A stretch of 17,712 nt of DNA, taken from the NCBI GenBank assembly GCA_014904845.1, contig MU119819.1:1-17712 (forward strand), written 5' to 3'. This document shows, piece after piece, positions 11,986 through 17,712 of this stretch (positions are counted from its first letter, which is position 1; each line of letters starts with the position of its first letter). The DNA comes from Acephala macrosclerotiorum. Lineage: Eukaryota; Ascomycota; Leotiomycetes; Helotiales; Mollisiaceae. The notes beneath the pieces are model-generated. The model saw nothing but the letters and a program-made list of their open reading frames with translations. It searched no databases and had not been told where the DNA came from. The translations under genes were made by a program, and so were the position numbers.

Positions 11986-13172
11986 ATAAATAAATAAAAA
12001 TCGAATAATATAAAAAATTTATTTTTAAAAAAATTAAAATTTTCGATCAAATTTATATTATTTTTTTATTTTATTCGCAAAATTTATTAATACGATTACA
12101 ATTATAATTTACAATTTTCAATTTTTAATTATTAATAATAAATTAATTTTTATATTTTAATTTTTTTTCGTTTTTAATTTTTTTTAATTTAATATAATTT
12201 TTTTCGTTTTTATTAAATCTTTTAAAAACAATTAAATTATTAATATTAAATATATTAATTACATTATCGTAAATAAATTTCAATTTATTAATTTTTAATT
12301 TAATAATTTCAAATTATATAAAAATATAAAAAATTAAAAATTTTTTTATTTCGATTTTAAATTCGAATAATAAATTAACGATATTTATTTTTATTAACGT
12401 TAAATAATATTAATTTATAAAATTATATAATTTTATTTCGATTTTTCAATTTTTTAAAAATAAAATTTTTTATTTATAATTTTACGAAAATTTAATTTCG
12501 TAAATAATTAATAAATACAAAATTAATATTATTGTACGAAATAATTTTTAATTTTTTAATCGAATCAAATAATTTTTTTTATATCGGTTTATAATAATCG
12601 TTATTTTAATAATTAAAACTTTAATTAAACGAAATTTTTATTCGTTTAAATTATTTAAAATAAATTCATTTAATATAATCGTATAAATTATTTTAATATT
12701 TAAAAATTCAATAAATTTTTAATCGATTTTACAATAAAACTCAAAAATAAATTATACGTTTATAATATATATATTATACAAAAAAACAAATAAAAATCGT
12801 ATAATTATTTTATTAAATCAAAAAAAATATTTAATAAAATTAATTTATTTTAATATAATTAATTTAATTCTTATTAAAAAATTTAATAATAATCGATTTT
12901 TCGTTATTTTTATATATAATAAAATTAAATTAATACAAATATATATTATTAAATTTAAAAACGAAATTACGAATTATTTTATTTATTTCAAAAATTATTT
13001 TAAATATTAAAACAAAAAATAATTAATTAAATAATTATAAAATAATAATAATAAAAAATACATAATTAATAAATTTTATAAAATCTTTAAAAAAACGAAA
13101 TTAATTAAAAATTTATCGAATTATATTTATTTATAATAAATAGTTTAATTAAACGATTTAAATAAATTATTT

Positions 13173-13190
13173 AAAAAAAAAAAAAAAAAA
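13173..13190 (+). repeat. 18-A homopolymer in the right arm
   Basis: An uninterrupted run of 18 A. The mirror position in the left arm (about 5590-5615) has a mixed T-then-A tract without such a run, so the tract has expanded or been reshaped in this arm only. Confidence 0.85.
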
Positions 13191-15429
13191 TTTAAAAAAA
13201 ATTAATTTCGATTTTAATTTTTAATTAAAAATAATTAAATATACGTATTATTTCTATTTTTAATTATATTATTTTATAATTAATATATTATTATTTAAAG
13301 TATAATACAATAAAAATTTTAATTATAATTATATTAAAATTTTCAATTTTATTATTTATTATTACAATTTTAATAAAAATTAAAAAAATCGAAATAAAAT
13401 CATTTAAAAATTTTTAATTAAATACAAAAAAAATACTTTATATAAAATTTTAAAATTAAATAATTATATCGCTCGAGTAATTTTAATTAAAAAAATTAAA
13501 CGCATTTTTTAAAACAAATTTATTTTAAAAAACAAATACAAATACAAATTTCAATAATTTATAAATTATTTTATAAATTTAATTAAATTATTAATTTTTT
13601 TTTTAATATTAAAATTTGTATCGAAATTTATTATTTTATTTTATTTATTAATTTTAATATTTTTATTTAATTTAAATTATACAAAAAAACAATTAATAAT
13701 AAAAAATTATTTTATTAATTACATAAAACTAATTATTTTATTATTATTTATTTTTAATTATTTAAAATCGAATTTATTTAAATTAAATTATTTTTTTATT
13801 TTATAATAATTTTTTATTTTTTTAAAAATATTAATCGTTTATTTAATAATATAAAATTAATAATTTTTCGTTTTTCGATTACGTTTTCAATTTGTAATTA
13901 TTAAATTATTTTATTATTTTTACGTAAACTATTAATTAAATTTTTAACGTAAAATTTTTTTAATTGAATTTAATTAAAACGTTTTTTAATTGAACGATTT
14001 TTTATTAAAAAAATTTCAATTTTTTCGAACAATAAAAAAAAATTATATTTAAAAATCGAAATTTGATTTAAATATTAATAATAAAATTAATTTATTTAAT
14101 TTTCATTTTAATTTTCAATAATTAAAATTTTTTAATTTTATTAATTTATTAAATATTTTTTATTTTTAATAATTAAATTTTTTTAATTTAATCGAAAAAA
14201 AATTTGAAAATAAATATTATATATTATTTAATACAAAAAACGAATTCGAAAAATAATAAAAATATTTATAATATTTTTATTTTCAAAAAATTATATTTAT
14301 TTTATTTATTAAAAAAAAATCAAATTTTAATATTAAATTAAATCGTTTAATTATTTTTTTAATTATTTGTATTTTTAATAAATTTTCAATTTTTTTAATT
14401 CGATTTTTTTAATTCGATTTTTTTTTATATTGAATTTATTATTAATACGTACAATTTTTTTTTTTCTCGTTTTATTTCGTATTTTACAACGAGTATTTTT
14501 TACTTTTTTTTTTTTCGATTATACGAATTCAAATAAATTTTTCGAATTTCAAATATTCGAATAAATTATAAATTATTCGTAATAAAAATAATAAAAAAAC
14601 AATAATATAAAAAAAATATATATTTTTAATAAAAAACGAAATATAAACAAAAATAAAATATTCGAACGATTATAAATTATTTACTAAAAAATAAATATTT
14701 TGAACTAAATATAATACTATGAAAACTTTTTTACAATATAAAATATAGTAAATAATTTGCGATTTCAAATAACGAAAAAAAATCGATTTTTACGAGATTT
14801 TTATTTTAATAATAAAATTAATAAATTATAAAACGATTTTTATTTTTATTATTGTTTATAATTAAAAAATTAATCAAATAAATATAAAAATAACGTTTTT
14901 TTATAAAAAAATTAATATTGAAATTTATATTAATTTATTTATTAAATATAATATTTCAAAAATTATTAAACTAAATAAAATTTTATATAATTTTAAATAA
15001 TTATTATATATATAATATAATATATTTATTAATTTTTTTTTAAAATAAAATTTTAAATTTTTTAATATTAATATTTTTATTTTTTATTGAAAAAATATAA
15101 TTATTATTATTTATATCGATAATTTTTTTATTATTAGTAATTTACAAAAAAATATTAATATTATTAAAAAAAAAATTAATTTTCATTTTTATATATTTCA
15201 TTTCAATTTATATTATTTTTATTTAAATATAAAAATTATTCGAAATCGTTTTTATTATTTTTTTCGTTTTTTACAAATTATTTATTTTTAAAAAATTTTT
15301 AAAAATAATAATATATCGATTTATTTAATTATTAATACTTTAATAAAATCAATAATTTATTTAATTTTAATTAAAAAAATTATCAAATATCTTTTTTTTT
15401 TTAATAAATATATTAATTTATTATCGATT

Positions 15430-15502
15430 TTTTTATATATATTATATTCAATACGTAATACGATTTTATATATATTATATTCAATACGTAATACGATTTT
15501 AT
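15430..15502 (+). repeat. 33-bp tandem duplication present only in the right arm
   Basis: TCAATACGTAATACGATTTT begins at 15448 and at 15481, giving a period of 33 and a little over two copies. The mirror locus in the left arm (about 3500-3545) has a single copy, which reads on the minus strand TTCGATACGTAATTCCATTT. Differences include CpG against CpA (TTCGATACG, TTCAATACG). The duplication most simply post-dates the split of the two arms; loss of one copy on the left is the alternative. Confidence 0.9.
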
Positions 15503-16369
15503 TTATATTATTTTAATTATTAATTAATTTATTTCGAATTCGATTAAAATATATATAAAAATAATAAAAAATTTTTTTTAATATATTTAAAATATATTTA
15601 ATATAAATTTAATTTTTCGAAAATCGATTTAATTATTCGAAAATTATATTGATTTCAATTAAACTAATAATCGAAATATTAAACGATTAATATTAAAATA
15701 CGTTTTTAATATAAAATCGATAATTATTAATTAGTTTATTAAATATCAATTTACGATTTTATTTTTATTTTGTAAAATTAAATATATTAAATAAACGAAT
15801 ACAATCAAAAAAGCGATTTAATTTTAGAGTTTTTTCAAATAAATCAATTTCAACGATTTAAATACAAATACGATTATTATTTACAAAAATAATCAAAAAA
15901 TTATTAAAAAAAAATTTTTGAAATATATTTACACGTTACAATAAATTGCAAATAAATTAATAAAAATACTATTAAAAAAATCGATTTAAAAATTTCAAAT
16001 AATTATAAAAATAAAATAATTTTTATAATTAAAAAAAAAATATTTATTATTATTAATTAATTATTTACAAATTGATTTAATTTCAATTTAAATACATTCG
16101 ATTATAATATTGATTTTATTTATATTATTCGAATAATTATTGTATAAAATACTTTAAATTAAAATAAAAATTTTATTTTAAAATTTTATTTTTATTATTA
16201 ATATTTTATTATTAATTTTTATCGTTTTTTTATTTATTATTTGTTATTTTTTTATAGATTTTTTTATATATAATTTTGATTATAATTTATTGAAAATATA
16301 ATTAAATATTGTATATAATATATAAAAACTTTCGTATTTATTTATTTAAAATATATAAAAATATTTGAT

Positions 16370-16480
16370 CGTATAAAAATATCAAAATAAAACATTTTTT
16401 ATTTTTTTTATATATAAAAAAACTTCGTTTTTTTTATATATTATTAACAAAAAATACTTATTTTATATTTTTTAATAAAT
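16370..16480 (-). repeat. Core repeat, right inverted copy
   Basis: Read on the minus strand it gives AATATATAAAAAAAACGAAG followed by the TTTTTTTATATATAAAAAAA block, matching the cores at about 2490-2560 and 9391-9460. It keeps a CpG (AACGAAG on the minus strand) where the central copy has AACAAAG and the left copy lacks the C. It marks the outer end of the right arm; beyond about 16490 the mirror match fades. Confidence 0.75.
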
Positions 16481-16490
16481 TATTTTAAAT

Positions 16491-17712
16491 TTATTAAAAA
16501 AGAAAAAAAAAAAATATTAATTTTAAATATTTAATAATTTTTAATATTAAAACTTTTAACGATTTTTTTTATTTAATAAAATTTATATCGTATTTTATTT
16601 ATTACGATATTTATTTGAATATTATATTAATACAAACGAAAAAAACGAAATAATTTTTTTATACGATTATAATAAATTTTTTTGATTTTTAATAATTTAA
16701 TTTATAAAATTTATCGACGATCAAAAAAAAAACGAATTGAAATTATAATTTTTTCAAAATTTTTTATTTATTTAATAGTTTTTAAATCAAATTTTTAAAT
16801 CGTAAAATAATAAAAAAAACGAAAAAAATTAAAAAATTGAAATTCGTAAACGCAATAAAAATTAATATATTTTGTACTAAGAATAAAAATTGAATTAAAA
16901 TTAGAAATTATTAAAAAAAAATATTATAATACGTTTAAATAATTATTTATACAAAAATTAATAAAAATATCGAATTTTGAATTTACAATTACAATATTTT
17001 TATAAAATATTTTAAAATTATCAAAATTAATACTTTTAATTTATTTATTAATATATAATGAAAATTTATTAATTTTGTTTAAAATACTCGAAATACTATA
17101 TTTAATCGAATATAAATTATTGATTATTTTAAAAGAAATTCGAATAATATATATTTTAATAAAATTTTCAAATAATTATAAAATATTTTTTATTTTAAAA
17201 ACTGAATAAATTAATTATAAATTCTTGAAAAATCTCGAGAATTCGATTTTCTATTATTAATATTATTATAATCTAGTAGATTCTTTTCTCAAATATTGTT
17301 TACTAATAGAAAAAATATATTCATCGATTACAATAATTCGATTATACGATCTTAATTAATATTTTTAATTTTTAAATTTTTTTCGTATTTTTTTATTTAA
17401 TTACAATCAAAAATTAAAATAAATTTAATCAAAATAATAAAATCAATAAAAAATATTAATATTACTACAAAAAATACGAATTATAAATTTTTTAATAAAA
17501 AAAATACAATCGAATATTAAATTTTTATTGAGATTTTTTCGATTATAAATAATTCGAAATATTTACTATAATTCAATTTAATATTACTATTAATATTATT
17601 ATATCGATTATTAAAAAAAAATATATAATTCGAATCACAAAATTATTTCTTTTAAAAAAATCGAAAAAAGAAAAACAAATCGCGAAAATCGCAAAAAAAA
17701 CTACAAAAAAAA
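16491..17712. other. Gene-free right flank outside the palindrome
   Basis: Mirror similarity to the region left of 2440 fades here and I found no reliable partner elsewhere. Composition is slightly less extreme than in the arms, especially at 17221-17340 (about 20% G+C). The last 70 bases contain ATCGCGAAAATCGCAAAA. No coding frame, RNA gene or terminator with a U-tract can be supported. Confidence 0.6.
17270..17282. repeat. Short perfect inverted repeat AATCT-AGT-AGATT
   Basis: Two 5-base arms with a 3-base loop lie in the least AT-rich part of the right flank, close to the palindromes TCTCGAGA at 17233-17240 and GAATTC at 17239-17244. It is too short and weak to call a terminator or binding site; it is recorded only as visible structure. 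Confidence 0.35.

Larger units (their letters stand above)
9470..16490 (-). repeat. Right arm of the ~14 kb imperfect palindrome
   Basis: This is the inverted counterpart of the arm that ends near 9416. Identity is patchy. The piece at 11880-11971 differs from 6851-6942 at only a few sites, such as TCG against TTG. The piece at 10419-10470 matches 8406-8455 at roughly three quarters of positions. Many differences are transitions between G/C and A/T, often at CpG, and occur in both directions between arms. This arm has its own 33-bp tandem duplication at 15430-15502 and an 18-A run at 13173-13190. It carries no gene. Such divergence and arm-specific changes argue for a real old inverted duplication over a simple fold-back read, though an unpolished long-read artefact should still be excluded. 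Confidence 0.9.
1..17712. other. Gene-free, AT-saturated, CpG-retaining repeat region
   Basis: Hand counts give G+C of 40/720 in bases 1-720 and 31/360 in bases 10501-10860. CpG makes up 13 of 18 C in the first block and 10 of 16 in the second. I found only four CC/GG steps: 3299-3300, 3511-3512, 10066-10067 and 12586-12587. Only two open frames longer than 60 codons exist and neither holds up as a gene. No tRNA-like, rRNA-like or protein-like stretch is present. This fits heavily mutated heterochromatin-like DNA of a eukaryote; the lineage is not determined. Confidence 0.8.

Noticed and set aside
2440..16490. A fold-back (template plus complement) read artefact as the whole explanation for the inverted repeat
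   Set aside because: The arms differ by context-dependent transitions at CpG, a 33-bp duplication in one arm, and homopolymer changes, and a third diverged direct copy exists at 220-1030. Long-read data would still be needed to exclude it fully.
17233..17244. Overlapping TCTCGAGA and GAATTC palindromes as a regulatory or attachment site
   Set aside because: Both are short and have no second copy in matching context, and no gene lies nearby to regulate.
1..17712. A complete animal-type mitochondrial genome, suggested by the ~17 kb length and high A+T
   Set aside because: No long open frames under any obvious code, no tRNA or rRNA structure, and a large inverted repeat instead of genes.
1..17712. 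Replication-origin (ARS-like) motifs, TATA boxes and AATAAA polyadenylation signals
   Set aside because: Dozens occur by composition alone, so none can be distinguished from background.

Overview
This window is 17.7 kb of extremely AT-rich DNA with no gene that I can support. Hand counts give G+C of 5.6% in bases 1-720 and 8.6% in bases 10501-10860. Only two stop-free stretches exceed 60 codons, about what random sequence of this composition would give, and both are degraded in the matching copy elsewhere in the window. I see no tRNA, rRNA, CRISPR array, recognisable transposase or other protein domain.

The window is dominated by one structure. Bases of about 2440 to 16490 form a giant imperfect palindrome: two arms of about 7 kb each in opposite orientation, meeting near position 9443 around a spacer of about 50 bases. 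Matched positions in the two arms add to about 18,820-18,950 along the whole length, with small indels. Local identity runs from above 90% to roughly 75%. A related AT-rich core of about 110-150 bases lies at the outer end of the left arm (about 2465-2590), at the centre (about 9375-9520) and, inverted, at the outer end of the right arm (about 16370-16480). The left edge of the window (about 220-1030) is a further direct copy of 6840-7660, so the repeat family extends to the left beyond the palindrome. Two short tandem duplications (59 bp and 33 bp) and several A/T microsatellites sit on this framework. About 1030-2440 and 16490-17712 do not align convincingly with the rest by eye.

Base usage is as striking as the layout. 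In the two counted blocks, 23 of 34 cytosines are in CpG, 15-24 times the number expected from base frequencies. I found CC/GG at only four places in the window. Where the arms differ, CpG in one arm is often TpA, CpA or TpG in the other. This suggests old duplicated DNA that lost nearly all C outside CpG and is now losing the CpGs independently in each copy.

The organism cannot be named. Repeated, gene-free, AT-saturated DNA that keeps CpG fits a eukaryotic nuclear heterochromatin-like compartment, most plausibly fungal DNA degraded by a repeat-induced-point-mutation (RIP)-like process. However, leftover CpA is not rarer than CpT, which classical RIP would predict. Intergenic or centromeric DNA of another very AT-rich eukaryote, or non-coding organelle DNA, remains possible.
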